DNA from: Mercenaria mercenaria
Lineage: Eukaryota; Mollusca; Bivalvia; Venerida; Veneridae
Assembly: GCF_021730395.1 (NCBI RefSeq)
Contig: NC_069367.1
Coordinates: 20,272,501 to 20,336,500 of the forward strand
Length of the DNA stretch: 64,000 nucleotides
Direction of reading: 5' to 3'
Under the pieces are notes generated by a model. The model was not told the origin of the DNA. It did no database searches and worked only from the letters and a program-made list of their open reading frames with translations. The first letter of the stretch is position 1; every line of letters begins with the position of its first letter. Of the stretch, positions 12,401-22,839 are shown in pieces. Made by a program: the position numbers and the translations under genes.

Positions 12401-15400
12401 AATAAATACGGTCTCTACAACAGGACTAAAATAAATAGCTACATAATTATGCTCTAATAAGAACATAGTAAATGTACATGTAATATCTTATTAACGTTTA
12501 CATTGCTTGTCATGCACACAGTAATTACTTTTTTCACAAGGGTTGGGTTTTGGAATGATGATTATACCAGGCAAAGTGTCGCTAGCACGTTATTTTGATA
12601 AAAGACTGGCTTTTGCCTCTGGGATTGCAGCTATGGGATCTGGCTTTGGAACGCTTATTTTTAACCCAATCAGTAAAGTAAGACTAAGTTTATTATAATG
12701 TATCTTATGAGGCAACTGTTGTATTATTTACATGTAAATGAGGTTGCAATATGTGTACGTCTGCATTTAGCGTCAAAGGGCTCTGTAATGTAACAGATTT
12801 GAAAGGTTCAGAATATTATATTTTCTATAAATGATTTGTTTAATATGTTACGGAGACAGATGATGAGCTGTAATGTTTGAATCTAAATAAATATTCTATT
12901 CTGTTCTGTTCTATAAATTATTGATATTGAAAGTTTGATGGATTGTCAAACCTGTCACAAAACATGTAGCCCAAGGGTTAAACAGGTATACTTGGTCGTA
13001 TATATTACTTATTTCCTCGATCAAAGTAATTATGTTAAGGAAAAAGGCACGACGAATTGCGTAATTTTACATAGCGGCCAGAATACTAGTTGAATATATA
13101 TGTTAAAACATATCTTTATCTGATCAGCGACAGATAGAGAGAAATGCTAGATAGTTAAGGTCACTTTCACTTGATAATATCTACGTAAAATGTTATGTTT
13201 AAGTTAATAAAAAGACTGCTGCTATGTTAAATAAAACTCGTTTAAAGGTTACGTTGTGTTGTATTAAATGGCCACGCTACGTTACAGTTCCATGACCGAT
13301 TGTACGGCTATATGCAGTTTCAATGTCTCCGTGGCCGAGTATACGGCTACATTTAGCTTTAAGGGGTTCCGTGGCCGAGTGTACGGCTACATGTAGCTTT
13401 AAGGGGTTCCGTGGCCGAGTGTACGGCTACATTTAGCTTTAAGGGGTTCCGTAGCCGAGTGTACGGCTACATTTAGCTTTAAGGGGTTCCATGGCCGAGT
13501 GTACGGCTACATGTAGCTTTAAGGGGTTCCGTGGCCGAGTGTACGGCTTTAAAGGGGTTCCGTGGCCGAGTGTACGGCTACTTTTAGCTTTAAGGGGTTC
13601 CGTGGCCGAGTGTACGGCTACATGTAGCTTTAAGGGGTTCCGTGGCCGAGTGTACGGCAGAGGGACACTTGTGGTACCCCGCTGGTGCTAGTAGACGGCA
13701 GAGATGTTGTCTTTTCCATTACCACTCATTAACTGAGACTGATATTATCTTGCTTTGTTGCATTCTATGCGTCCGAAGGATCCTGTCTATAGGCATTATT
13801 AACTCCGCTATTAACTGAAAACTTTCATTTGTTTGCGACTTTCATTGAAAATCATAAAAATCTTTACAGGACCACTGATGAGTTCTTATTTTACTATGCC
13901 CTTTACCTCACAGGTTTTGATTGATAAGTACACTTGGCGTGGAACACTTCATGTTGAAGCCGGCATTGTACTGAATGGGTTAGTGTGTGCACTCGTAATG
14001 ATACCACTAAAGAAGACGTCAAAAAATATGTATGCAAATAAAGAGGCAGTTGAAGATGGCAAAGAAATGCAATCACTTCCAGGGGTTGATACTTATCGTG
14101 ATAATCCAAATCAGAGTTCTGTGGATGCACAAGAAGTTGGTAACGTAGCCACTAATACAGTTTCACAAACGTGTCATATGGCAGTAAAGTCCTGTAAAGA
14201 CACAGAAGACCAGATTAGAAATATTGCGAGTCCGGGTGAAAACACTCATGCCGTAAAGTTAGAATCCACAAACGACGGAGATTTTGATATTACAGTTCCT
14301 TTAATTACAACTACAAATGAAATTATGAGCAACGTAATGGTCAGTCGATTAAGCATTTCAGATACATCTAATTATGAAACCAGATGTACAAAGGTAAATG
14401 ACCGGACCACAGTGTATCCAACAAATGACGGTCAAATCTGTCAAAATAATACCGATGATTTTTTAAATGGGATGGACACTATGAAGATGTTCAAAGTTAG
14501 CAACACAGAAGTACCAGCTATGGCAGTGAGCAAGGGAGATAATAAGTCTACTGATGACACAAATAAGACAAGAAACAAAGAAAGTGAAACTTCTGAACCA
14601 AAACGTCGGCGATGGTTAAGTTTAGCACCTTTAAGAAACGCCGGGTTTCTTTGCTTCCTTCTATCTGGAATGCTTATAGAGATGTCATTAAACACACCAT
14701 TTACTTTTCTGCCTGCTATGATGCTTCGTAAAGGATTTATGAAACAAGATGCTGTCTGGATGCTTTTCATCACTGGTAAAGTTTTCTTTGAATTGACTTA
14801 TAATTGATACCGATACCTAATTTTCACACACACTTAAATTTTAACTGTTTTAGATATAGTATCACTTCGGGAGCTCGGACCTACTCTGAGGATTTGCTAG
14901 TGTAAGATTTTTGTTCCTATTTTTGCCGGGCAACATCAGGTACTGGTATGATTGAGCCAAATGAATGCCATGATTTTGAGCTGAGATATATATAGATATC
15001 TTTTAATGATGCATTGTTTTGAAATTGTAATGAGAAAGGGTCACGAAAATATTATAATGTGACCATCTGTTTAGTTTGTGAGATGTTTTGTTTTTCAGGT
15101 TTGGTTAGTACTATAAGCCGCATTGTTATTGGTTTCATTGCTGATCTACAATTTGTGAATCGTGTAAAGTTGTGTAACTCTATTGGAGTTCTCAACGGAG
15201 TTTTTGTCATGTTGTGTCCTTTCTGTGCCAGTTACGCCTCATTTGTTGCATTTTCTGTTCTGTTTGGATTTTCTTCAGGTAAGATGTGTGCGTATGTGCG
15301 TGTACATTAGTACCTGTGCATGTAGCAAATTTAAATTTCACCTTTTGTTTAAGTAAAGTAAACAAAAACAATTAACTGATAATGCACGAATATTGTTCAA

Positions 15401-18400
15401 AAGGTACACAGTATTTAAAGAAACAATGGCAAGATTGTAAGCTGTTATTGCAACTGCAATGATTTAAACGTTTCTGGTAGCACTGTATATAACAAACATA
15501 TTTATCTGTTAGTAAGTTTAAGTAGCAAAGGCACACTTTAGGCTCGAGGGCCGCTGTCCATGTTTAGATGGAAACGTTCAATTATTACCTCGGGATTTTA
15601 TTTCAGGCACCTTTAAGTGCCCTCGAAGAGATGGCAACTTGCCACAAACCGGCACTTAAAAGAATTCTTTATCCGGAGTGGGGATTCAATCCAAATCTGC
15701 GCTTGCCTAAATTTGTGCAAGGAGGCGCCTGCACCGCTGATGTTAAGTCATCTTTCTTCTTGAAGCCGAAAGTTAGCGGTTTTAACCTCTGTGCCAAAAA
15801 AGCTAAAAAAAAAAAACGAGGGTAATTATCCTATTTCTGGCAGCTCAATGTTAGTGACCATTACCAGGGTGCCAACAAGCCTCCCGTAATACTGATGATA
15901 ATCTGTTTCTCTTCAGGTAGCCTTAGTTCTCTGCGGCACGTTCTCATACCAGATTTATTCGGCGTTGAAATGATTGCAGATTTATATGGAATCAACATGT
16001 TCTTCAGCGCTTTTGCAGCTTTTGTTGGGTTACCAAAAGCAGGTGTGTTGACATTTCTCTACAGTTGATAAAATGATACAATATCATTTGTTTCATAGGG
16101 TATTCCGTATAAGATACCTTTTTAATTCGTTCTTTCACACAATATATGTATATATATGAATCAGAAGACGAATGATTTCAGACACAATGTCGTTTATCAA
16201 ATCGTCACAGAGAACATATATGCCCCGCCCGAGGATCGAACTCACGACCCCGTGATCCGTAGACCAACGCTCTACCTACTGAGCTAAGCGGGCGGGTTTG
16301 TTAACATCGTAATACTACTGTATACTGCAATAATTTTAAACTGTATTCACGTTCAGTGTTTACATCGTAATACTACTAAACACTGCAATGATTTAAAACT
16401 GTATTCACGTTCAATGTTTATATCGTAATACTACTGAACACTGCAATGATTTAAAACTGTATTCACGATAAATGTTTAAATCGTAATACTACTGTGTACT
16501 GCAATGATTTAAAACTGTAAACTGTATTCACGATAAATTTTTACATCGTAATACTACTGTTTACGGCAATGATTTAAAATTGTGTCACGATAAATGTTTA
16601 CATCGTAATACTACTGAACACGGCAATGATTTAAAACTGTATTCACGTTAAATGTTTACATCGTAATCCTACTGTACACTGCAATGATATATAACTGTGT
16701 CTACGTTAAATGTTTACATCGTAATTCTACTGTACACTGCAATGATTTAAAACTGTGTCTGCATTAAAGGTTTACATTGTAATACTACTGTACACTGCAA
16801 TGATATATAACTGTATCTACGTTAAATGTTTACATCGTATAACTACTGAACACTGCAATCATTTAAAACTATATTCACGTTAAATGTTCTCATCGTAATA
16901 CTACTGTACACTGCAATGTTTTAAAACTGTATTCACGTTAAATGTTTACATTCGTAATACTACTGTACACTGCAATGATTTAAAAATGTATTCACGATAA
17001 ATGTTTATATTGTAATACTACTGAACACGGCAATGATTTAAAACTGTATTCACGTTAAATGTTTACATCGTATTACTACTGTACTCGGCAGTGATTTAAA
17101 ACTGTATTCACGATAAATATTTACATCGTAATACTACTGAACACAGCAATGATTTAAAACTGTATTCACGATAAATGTTTACATCGTAATACTACTGAAC
17201 ACGGCAATGATTTAAAACTGTATTCACGATAAATGCTTACATTGTAATACTACTGTACACTGCAATGATTTAAAGCTGTATTCACGTTAAATGTTTACAT
17301 CGTATTAGTACTAAACACGGCGTTGATTTAAAATTATATTCACGATAAATCTTTACATCGTAATACTGCTGTGCACAGCTTGATTTAAAACTGTATTAAC
17401 GTTAAATGTTTACATCGTAATACTACTGTACACTGCAATGATTTAAAACTGTATTCACGTTAAAATTTAATGTTTACATCGTAAAACTACTGTACACTGC
17501 AATGATATATAACTGTATCTACGTTAACATTTTTACATCGTAAAACTACTGTACACTGCAATGATATATAACTGTATCTACGTTAACATTTTTACATCGT
17601 AAAACTACTGTACACTGCAATGATATATAACTGTATCTACGTTAACATTTTTACATCGTAAAACTACTGTACACTGCCATGATATATAACTGTATCTACG
17701 TTAAATGTTTACGTCGTAAAACTACTGTACACGGCAATGATATATAACTGTATCTACGTTAAATGTTTACGTCGTAATACTACTGTACACTGCAATGATA
17801 TATAACTGTATCTACGTTAAATGTTTACGTCGTAATACTACTGTACACGGCAATGATATATAACTGTATCTACGTTAAATGTTTACGTCGTAATACTACT
17901 GTACACGGCAATGATATATAACTGTATCTACGTTAAATGTTTACGTCGTAATACTACTGTACACTGCAATGATATATAACTGTATCTACGTTAAATGTTT
18001 ACATCGTAATACTACTGTTCACTGCAATGATTCAAGACTGTGTCTACGTTAAAGGTTTACATCGTAATACTACTGTAGGTTATAACACACTTAATAGTTG
18101 TTGTTCTTTATTCTATATAAAATTGACCGCAGCACACGTCAGGACCCATTTTAAATTTCTGTAACTTACATTTTCTTGAGGAATATTGTCAGTGCTAATT
18201 AAAAATCAAAAGAAAAATGGGGGTCATGTTTGGTGCAAGAAAAATAATTTCAGTCAGACACACAAACTGCAAAAGCAGCTAAAAAATGAGACCCCAAATT
18301 ATACTGGTGGTGTATGATCTAAGTTTCAATGAAACATTTTGTCATGTTGTTATTTCATTATGAAAATGTTACCTACATGTCAAGCATAGATCTGTCATGT

Positions 18401-20104
18401 GATTTTAGCAAAAAAAATTGCAAAGAAAATAAGGAAAATACCTCTACAGAGCAAAAAAACTGAGGACTATTTGTATCCGCCATTATGCGACTACCATTTC
18501 TTTTTCGCGCCATTTTTCTATTTAGTGTCTGTATGCCTGTACACTGCCATGATATATAACTGTATCTACGTTAAATGTTTACATCGTAATGCTACTGTAC
18601 ACTGCAAAGATATACAACTGTATCTACGTTAAATGTTTACATCGTATAACTACTGTACACTGCAGTGATTTAAGACTGTGTCTACGTTAAAGGTTTACAT
18701 CGTAATACTACTGTACACTGCAATGATTCAAGACTGTGTCTACGTTAAATGTTTACATCGTAATACTACTGTACACTGCAATGATTCAAGACTGTGTCTA
18801 CGTTAAATGTTTACATCGTAATACTACTGTACACTGCAATGATTCAAGACTGTGTCTACGTTAAATGTTTACATCGTAATACTACTGTACACTGCAATGA
18901 TATATAACTGTATCTACGTTGAATGTTTACATCGTAATACTACTGTACACTGCAATGATATATAACTGTATCTACGATAAATGTTTGCATCGTAACACTA
19001 CTGTACACAGCAATGATTTAAGACTCTGTCTACGTTAAATGTTTACATCGTAATACTACTGTACACTGCCATGATATATAACTGTATCTACGTTAAATGT
19101 TTCCATCGTAATACTACTGTACACTGCAATGATATATAACTGTATCTACGTTAAATGTTTACATCGTAATACTACTGTACACTGCAGTGATATATAACTG
19201 TATCTACGTTAAATGTTTACATCGTAATACTACTGTACACTGCAGTGATATATAACTTTATCATACCTCACTTTTGTCTACAATGGTAAAATCCCATTTC
19301 CCGAAAAGGAGATATTTTGACTATCAGAAACAGTTTCGGCCTTTTTGACACGTGACCAAGCGAAAGTGACTGTCAGGTCATGTGACCGCGCTGATATTTT
19401 GAATGTCATATAAGGGCAAATAACTGCTTCAGATTTTAGCCATATGATTGTCTCCCTTGTACACAATATCATATTGTAATGACGTCGCTATTCAGTGTGT
19501 ACACAACTAATTACCGCGCTAAAGATGAAACTGTTGGATTAAATGAATCAAAAACATTTTTAAAAACTTTTTTTATGTGTTTAGTTTTGTTCGGTATAAT
19601 AAAATGAATACCATATGGCAGCGTGTGTGACATTGATATTGTCAACCCTCGGAAAAGAATGTCACCACTCGGCTGTCGCCTCGGGTGACATTCTGCCCTC
19701 GGGTTGACAATATCAATGTCACACACGCTGCCATATGGTATTTATATAGTATCTACGTTAAATGTTTACATCGTAATACTACTGTACACTACAATGATTT
19801 AAGACTGTGTCTACGTTAAAGGTTTACATTGCAATCTCAAAATATTCTAAACGGACACCAAAGTCTTTGTACATACTTTCAGACTATACGAGTGTTAAAT
19901 AAACAAATACTACCAAGTTCTCACTGAACAACTGTGTTATAACTTTTGACATAATTTATTTCAGGTGCTTTATTTGACGCAACGAACAGTTATATGGTTC
20001 CGTTTGTTGTCGCTGGGGCTGAACTGACTGTCAGTGGAATATTGCAGTTTCTTGTACCAGTTGTTCAAAGGTGCAGCAAAGTGTCTCTTCAAACTGTTAT
20101 ATAA
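3228..20104 (+). CDS. MCT-A: SLC16/monocarboxylate-transporter-like protein (7 exons)
   Basis: Join 3228-3417, 11714-11857, 12541-12677, 13914-14775, 15099-15278, 15917-16042 and 19965-20104 gives 592 aa. Predicted plasma-membrane transporter of the major facilitator superfamily with 12 helices. The MCT family signature RPDGGWGW is at residues 4-11 (TM1), RYFDKR at 128-133 (TM4-5) and KAGALFDATNSY around 545-556 (TM11-12). A hydrophilic loop of about 205 residues separates the two six-helix halves. ATG 3228 was chosen because MCT-B starts at the same aligned codon; an in-frame TTG at 3201 is not a start. TM8 keeps the arginine (R452, in ISRIVIG) that is conserved in SLC16, but the Asp four residues earlier that lactate carriers use is serine here, so the substrate cannot be assigned. 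All introns are GT-AG. Lys123 in a membrane stretch is unusual. Confidence 0.88.
3500..5940. other. MCT-A intron 1, unassigned part
   Basis: AT-rich intron sequence. I see no exon, RNA gene or clear repeat. Short ORFs on both strands have no recognisable family and no paired splice sites that fit the transporter. Confidence 0.5.
5945..7480 (+). mobile_element. Broken Penelope-type retroelement (reverse transcriptase remnant)
   Basis: Conceptual pieces along the plus strand fall in the order of a reverse transcriptase: PADKASNN, then WIPKLHKTPYKARF, DFSILYTHLPH, FGNK..YRQVIGIP, ADLFLYCYE, a YLDDI-like block, SFLDLNLTIVN, KRDDFNFEIVNFPHLDGDVP and KLLQQGYRYHMLRKAFSKFY. The layout suggests a Penelope-like element; another non-LTR class is possible. 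It is broken in several places, lies wholly inside intron 1 of MCT-A, and is an old, dead copy. Both ends are blurred. Confidence 0.6.
7500..8975. other. Possible 3' part of the retroelement and unassigned intron
   Basis: T- and C-rich sequence follows the reverse-transcriptase remnant and may include its 3' region (a GTGTTGTTTAACTTG-like stretch, then ORFs made of Cys, Phe and Leu). No domain can be supported. The rest of the stretch up to the minisatellite holds nothing I can name. Confidence 0.35.
8978..10797. repeat. 33-bp minisatellite array in MCT-A intron 1
   Basis: About 1.8 kb of units close to AACAAGACAAGAACGCAATC followed by CCGTCAAAACAGG (32-33 bp). There are roughly 55 diverged copies, with exchanges such as CAATCCC/CAGTCCC/CAGGCCC. 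Because 33 is divisible by three, several frames stay open for 60-120 codons on both strands. Those repetitive ORFs are by-products of the array, not genes. Confidence 0.95.
10800..11713. other. MCT-A intron 1, 3' part
   Basis: AT-rich intron with no supported feature. It ends in TTTTACAG just before exon 2. Confidence 0.5.
11714..11857 (+). CDS. MCT-A exon 2 (TM2-TM4)
   Basis: Codes residues 64-111 (GPIVAALVNRFGCRPIALVG onward), with the short basic loop NRFGCR typical between TM2 and TM3 of SLC16 proteins. Acceptor TTTTACAG, donor GCAG|GTAAGG; phase 1 at both ends. Same length (144 bp) as MCT-B exon 2. Confidence 0.87.
12207..12290. repeat. Small foldback in MCT-A intron 2
   Basis: Arms of about 26 bp (TTATTGGCTCTTGAGCCATT and its reverse complement with one change) flank a ~30-bp spacer. 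This resembles a remnant miniature foldback transposon. Confidence 0.7.
12541..12677 (+). CDS. MCT-A exon 3 (TM4-TM5, RYFDKR motif)
   Basis: Codes residues 112-157, including ARYFDKRLAFASGIAAMGSG, the second family signature. Acceptor TTTTTTCACAAG, donor AAA|GTAAGA, phase 0. Residues 121-125 read PGKVS where MCT-B has PAVVM; this puts a lysine in a normally hydrophobic segment. The frame is open and the splice sites are intact. Confidence 0.85.
12700..13285. other. MCT-A intron 3, unassigned part
   Basis: AT-rich intron with no supported feature. Confidence 0.4.
13286..13660. repeat. 40-bp minisatellite in MCT-A intron 3
   Basis: About nine copies of a 40-bp unit, GTGGCCGAGTGTACGGCTAC followed by ATGTAGCTTTAAGGGGTTCC. 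Copies are well conserved apart from one shortened unit near 13540, which points to recent expansion. The unit is GC-richer than its surroundings. Confidence 0.95.
13914..14775 (+). CDS. MCT-A exon 4 (TM6, large cytoplasmic loop, TM7)
   Basis: Codes residues 158-444. TM6 (about 168-189) follows VLIDKYTWRG; a loop rich in Asn, Thr, Asp and Lys runs to about residue 395; a basic KRRR precedes TM7 (NAGFLCFLLSGMLIEMSLN). Acceptor CTCACAG at 13913 matches the MCT-B exon border; an AG 45 bases upstream (TTTACAG, 13869) is a possible alternative. Donor G|GTAAAG, phase 1. The loop is the most diverged part of the pair but keeps islands such as KSCKDTED and ITTTNEIM. Confidence 0.87.
15099..15278 (+). 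CDS. MCT-A exon 5 (TM8-TM10)
   Basis: Codes residues 445-504 (GLVSTISRIVIGFIADLQFV onward) with the TM8 arginine. Acceptor TTTTTCAG, donor TCAG|GTAAGA. It shares a 59-bp stretch with MCT-B exon 5 that is identical at every base, synonymous sites included. Confidence 0.87.
15300..15916. other. MCT-A intron 5
   Basis: Contains an 85-codon ORF (15568-15825) with no recognisable domain that starts and ends inside the intron. It is not called as a gene. Confidence 0.4.
15917..16042 (+). CDS. MCT-A exon 6 (TM10-TM11)
   Basis: Codes residues 505-546 (GSLSSLRHVLIPDLFGVEMI ... FVGLPKAG). LPKAG corresponds to the conserved G-x-P-x-x-G turn of SLC16. Acceptor CTCTTCAG, donor GCAG|GTGTGT. Confidence 0.87.
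16158..16296 (-). mobile_element. tRNA-derived SINE, fragment
   Basis: On the minus strand a tRNA-like head carries an A box (TTAGCTCAGTAGGTAGAGCG) and a B box (GTTCGATCC), followed by TGTTCTCTGTGACGA and TGTCTGAAATCATTCGTC. The same head-plus-body order occurs at 48427-48660. The anticodon arm pairs badly, so this is not a functional tRNA gene. The layout fits the bivalve V-SINE type, which is my inference. Confidence 0.75.
16300..18077. repeat. 58-bp satellite array, part 1 (MCT-A intron 6)
   Basis: About 30 copies of a ~58-bp unit beginning ATCGTAATACTACTGTACAC and ending ACGTTAAATGTTTAC. The left part mostly reads GATTTAAAACTGTATTCACG in mid-unit and the right part GATATATAACTGTATCTACG, so sub-families are spatially sorted. 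The units from 17490 to 17700 are nearly identical, which indicates recent local amplification. Confidence 0.95.
18078..18537 (+). mobile_element. 460-bp MITE inserted in the satellite, copy 1
   Basis: Bounded by TGTA on both sides (18074-18077 and 18538-18541), read as a 4-bp target duplication within the satellite motif CTACTGTACACTGC. The ends form imperfect ~20-bp inverted repeats (GGTTATAACACACTTAATAG). A related copy lies reversed at 42757-43255. There is no coding capacity, so it is non-autonomous; superfamily not assigned. Confidence 0.8.
18542..19256. repeat. 58-bp satellite array, part 2
   Basis: About 12 more units resume in phase after the MITE. A third variant, GATTCAAGACTGTGTCTACG, is grouped at 18660-18890. 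Confidence 0.93.
19257..19748. mobile_element. ~490-bp insertion in the satellite, ending in a long hairpin
   Basis: Non-satellite sequence interrupts a unit at ATATATAACT and the array resumes at GTATCTACG. Its right end, 19606-19744, is a foldback with ~45-bp arms (CCATATGGCAGCGTGTGTGA and its complement). No protein is coded, and the exact target duplication is unclear. Confidence 0.7.
19749..19835. repeat. 58-bp satellite array, last units
   Basis: One and a half units follow the hairpin insertion, ending about 130 bp before the exon 7 acceptor. Confidence 0.85.
19965..20104 (+). CDS. MCT-A exon 7 (TM12, stop)
   Basis: Codes residues 547-592 (GALFDATNSYMVPFVVAGAE onward) and ends in a short cytoplasmic tail, SKVSLQTVI-stop. 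Acceptor TTATTTCAG. GALFDAT..Y..PF is the last family signature. Confidence 0.87.
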
Positions 20105-20182
20105 ATAATTCAAAATCTTAAGCTATGCTTCGCAATACAATGTAACTGATATATCCTATACAGTAAAATGCACGCGAGAGCA

Positions 20183-20188
20183 AATAAA
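20183..20188 (+). other. Likely polyadenylation signal of MCT-A
   Basis: Canonical AATAAA 79 bp after the MCT-A stop codon. A second AATAAA near 20409 is an alternative. Confidence 0.5.
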
Positions 20189-20684
20189 GAATGCTGCTGT
20201 TTTGTCTATGCTCAAAGAAAATGTTTGTATCAATACTTCATTAAGTATTCTTATTAGTATTGTGCTCTTTTATATAACTTATTACTTGATCTGTTTAAAG
20301 ATAAGACAATATACTTTAATGAGGAGGAAAATACATAAACAAAGCAAATCGTTATGCTCAAATATCACACTACCCGGTATATATAATATACATGTAGTAT
20401 AATGAAAAAAAATAAAGAATGAAAATAGACATTTTATTGTCTTTTTAGTATATACTAAGTTATTTTAGCTCAGCATGAAATATTTCACATAGATTTCTTG
20501 AGTTCTGTAGCTCCGCGCATAAACATGGGTATATAACACGCCATGTGACAAATTATAACCCATCAAGACGATAATTATTAAAGAGAAGTTTACATAAATG
20601 TACTTTTGATTGTTATCAAAATACATAGACATAGGAAATAATTTTCCCAACACTGACTTATTATTTGCTTTCACATTTCATAGC

Positions 20685-21105
20685 ATTCCAGTTGCCATTC
20701 TCTTTCTTTAATCTCTTTCTTTAATCACTTGTAAGATTCCAGTTTGTCATTCTCTTTCTTTAATCTCTTTCTTTAATCACTTGTAAGATTCCAGTTGTTA
20801 TTCTCTTTCTTTAATCTCTTTCTTTAATCCCTTGTAAGATTCCAGTTGTTATTCTCTTTCTTTATCACTTGTAAGATTCCAGTTGTCATTCTCTTTCTTT
20901 TTAATCTCTTTCTTTAATCACTTATAAGATTCCAGTTGTCATTCTCTTTCTTTAATATCTTTCTTTAATCACTTGTAAGATTCCAGATGTCATTCTCTTG
21001 TTTTAAATACTCATATTCGAATCCTCATTCGCTTGTTTGTTTCATTTACTCATAGCATTCCAAACCTGATTCTCTTACTTTATTCTCTCGTAACATTCCA
21101 GTCCT
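20685..21105. repeat. 38-bp minisatellite, segment 1
   Basis: Repeated CATTCTCTTTCTTTAATCAC TTGTAAGATTCCAGTTGT units, some with the TCTTTCTTTAATC part doubled. The same family continues at 22930-23350 and 25150-25275, so this looks like one array later split by insertions. Confidence 0.85.
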
Positions 21106-21109
21106 CATG

Positions 21110-22530
21110 GAGCCAACCGCAAGGTTTTATTACGGCTATATAAAGGTTTGATTAGATCAAAGCTAGATTATGGTTGTATTGTATATGGCTTAGTAAGAAA
21201 ATCTTATTTACAACTTTGGATACAATCCATAATCAAGGTTTTCGTATTGCTCTTGATGCATTTAGAACATCTCCTGTTGAAATCTTGTATGTCGAAGCAA
21301 ACGAACTTTCTCTTTACACCCGCCGAGAAAAACTCTCAGTGCAATATGCTGTGAGTGTAGCTGCAAACAAATCTGATACTGTTCATCATTTTTAAACCCA
21401 AGTACTTCGATTCTTATGTGCACCGCCGTATGAACACATTTGCGGATGTCTCTAAAAAAAATTTTTGTACTTTTAGCATGTGTAAATGTTGAGTTCTGCT
21501 CAACCCGGGGCTAGAGGGCGTGGACGGTAGCATGCATTTCCACTACCGTCCATGAACAGGCTCAATCAAACCGAGCCTGCAACATTTTCATTTTTGTCGT
21601 GTTGAGCGGCCTGTGGAGTTTCCACTTTTTCTATTTTATGAGAAAAAAACAATCCGTTTGGATTTCGAATAAAATCTTCTTTTAATGAAACTGACTTTAA
21701 ATTCAATGATATAAAAGAAAACTCAATTCCGGATACACCACCATGGATCCTTATCTGCCCTACAGTTCTCTTTGCGATGAAAACTGCCATTAAAATGTTG
21801 AAACGAACCCTGAAGTATTCTAATAAAAACATTGAAATCAAATCTTTGGATAAGGAATATTTCCCAATTTATACAAACGGTTCTAAAAAAGATTTAAAGG
21901 TAGGCTGTGCTTTCGTCAGCAACATTTATCGATCAAAATTACATTTGACAAATAACGCAACAATATTTTTAGCCGAAGCAAAAGCTATTGACTTAGCTCT
22001 AAATTTTATATAAAAATTACAATGAAGAAAAGTTTATTATCTTTTCAGACTCACTTTCTGTTTAACAGTCAATTCGTAACCGAAATATAGATTCATTCAA
22101 ACTATTATTTTCAGAGTTCGTGCAAAATCTTTCAAAAAGTCTTATCATATTTTGTTGGATCATCATCTTGGTATAAATGGAAACGAGGATGCTGATACTA
22201 TAGCAAAGCAATCCCTTTCATTATCACAATCTAATCTTTACTAAATGGCAATCGCAATGAAACAATGCTTCGTTCAATAAACTCCATGATATAAAACCTA
22301 CCTTTGGTGAATGGCACCAAGGGAACAGAAATGTTCGCTGGGAGAAAGTTGTACATTCTCGCTGTGGAATAGGTCACACCCGTTCGACACATTCTTATCT
22401 ACTGAACCAAGAAGATAAACCTGAATGTGCACTATGTCAAGCACCGCTTACTGTTAAACATATTTAAATTGACTGTATTGACTTCGCTCCACAGCGCTGT
22501 ACATACAATGGCGTTCAAAAATTGTTGTGT
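21110..22530 (+). mobile_element. I-type LINE fragment (end of RT and RNase H)
   Basis: Conceptual translation gives the RT thumb region (LLRLYKGLIRSKLDYGCIVY, ALDAFRTSPVEILYVEANEL), a PPWIL block, an RNase H domain starting YTNGSKKDLKVGCAFVSN (canonical YTDGSK; the first catalytic Asp is Asn here) with SDSLSV and NEDADTIAKQSLS, and a C-terminal segment with ECALC. An RNase H domain after RT is typical of the I/Jockey group of LINEs. Frames are broken by stops and shifts, the 5' half is missing, and a hairpin-rich piece interrupts it at 21488-21630. Confidence 0.75.
21488..21630. mobile_element. Hairpin-rich small insertion in the LINE
   Basis: Three short hairpins follow one another: GTTGAGTTCTGCTCAAC, GGACGGTAG...CTACCGTCC and AGGCTC...GAGCCT. 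The surrounding LINE reading is interrupted exactly here. Probably a miniature element; ends not resolved. Confidence 0.5.
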
Positions 22531-22804
22531 AACGATTACTGAATGCATAAAGGGAAGTAATTCCATTAATATGCAAATTTGTAAACCTGTCAATTGTCAT
22601 TGGAGTAAAATGATAGTATATATGCACATTAAATCACCTTTGGTGATGAGCTAGCTTTTCACCGACGGGATTTGTGTGGCACTGAAACGTTACAGTTGTA
22701 AAAGCTTCATTAAAGCAGACAGGCATTCATCACAAAATCTTAACATGATACATTATTATTTACATGTTTTGCGATTTCATTATGTCTGCAAATGATATTT
22801 TAAC

Positions 22805-22839
22805 TCTCTCTCTCTCTCTCTCTCTCTCTCCCCCCCCCC

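Noticed and set aside
16216-16296. tRNA gene on the minus strand
   Set aside because: A and B boxes are present, but the anticodon stem does not pair and the sequence continues into a body shared with 48427-48660, so it is a SINE head.
16300-19835. CRISPR-like array
   Set aside because: Whole 58-bp units repeat head to tail with no unique spacers; this is a satellite in a eukaryotic intron.
20529-20548. 17-bp match (TATATAACACGCCATGT) to the end of the 2.49-kb TIR element
   Set aside because: The match stops after 17 bases and there is no second end nearby; chance or a tiny remnant cannot be told apart.
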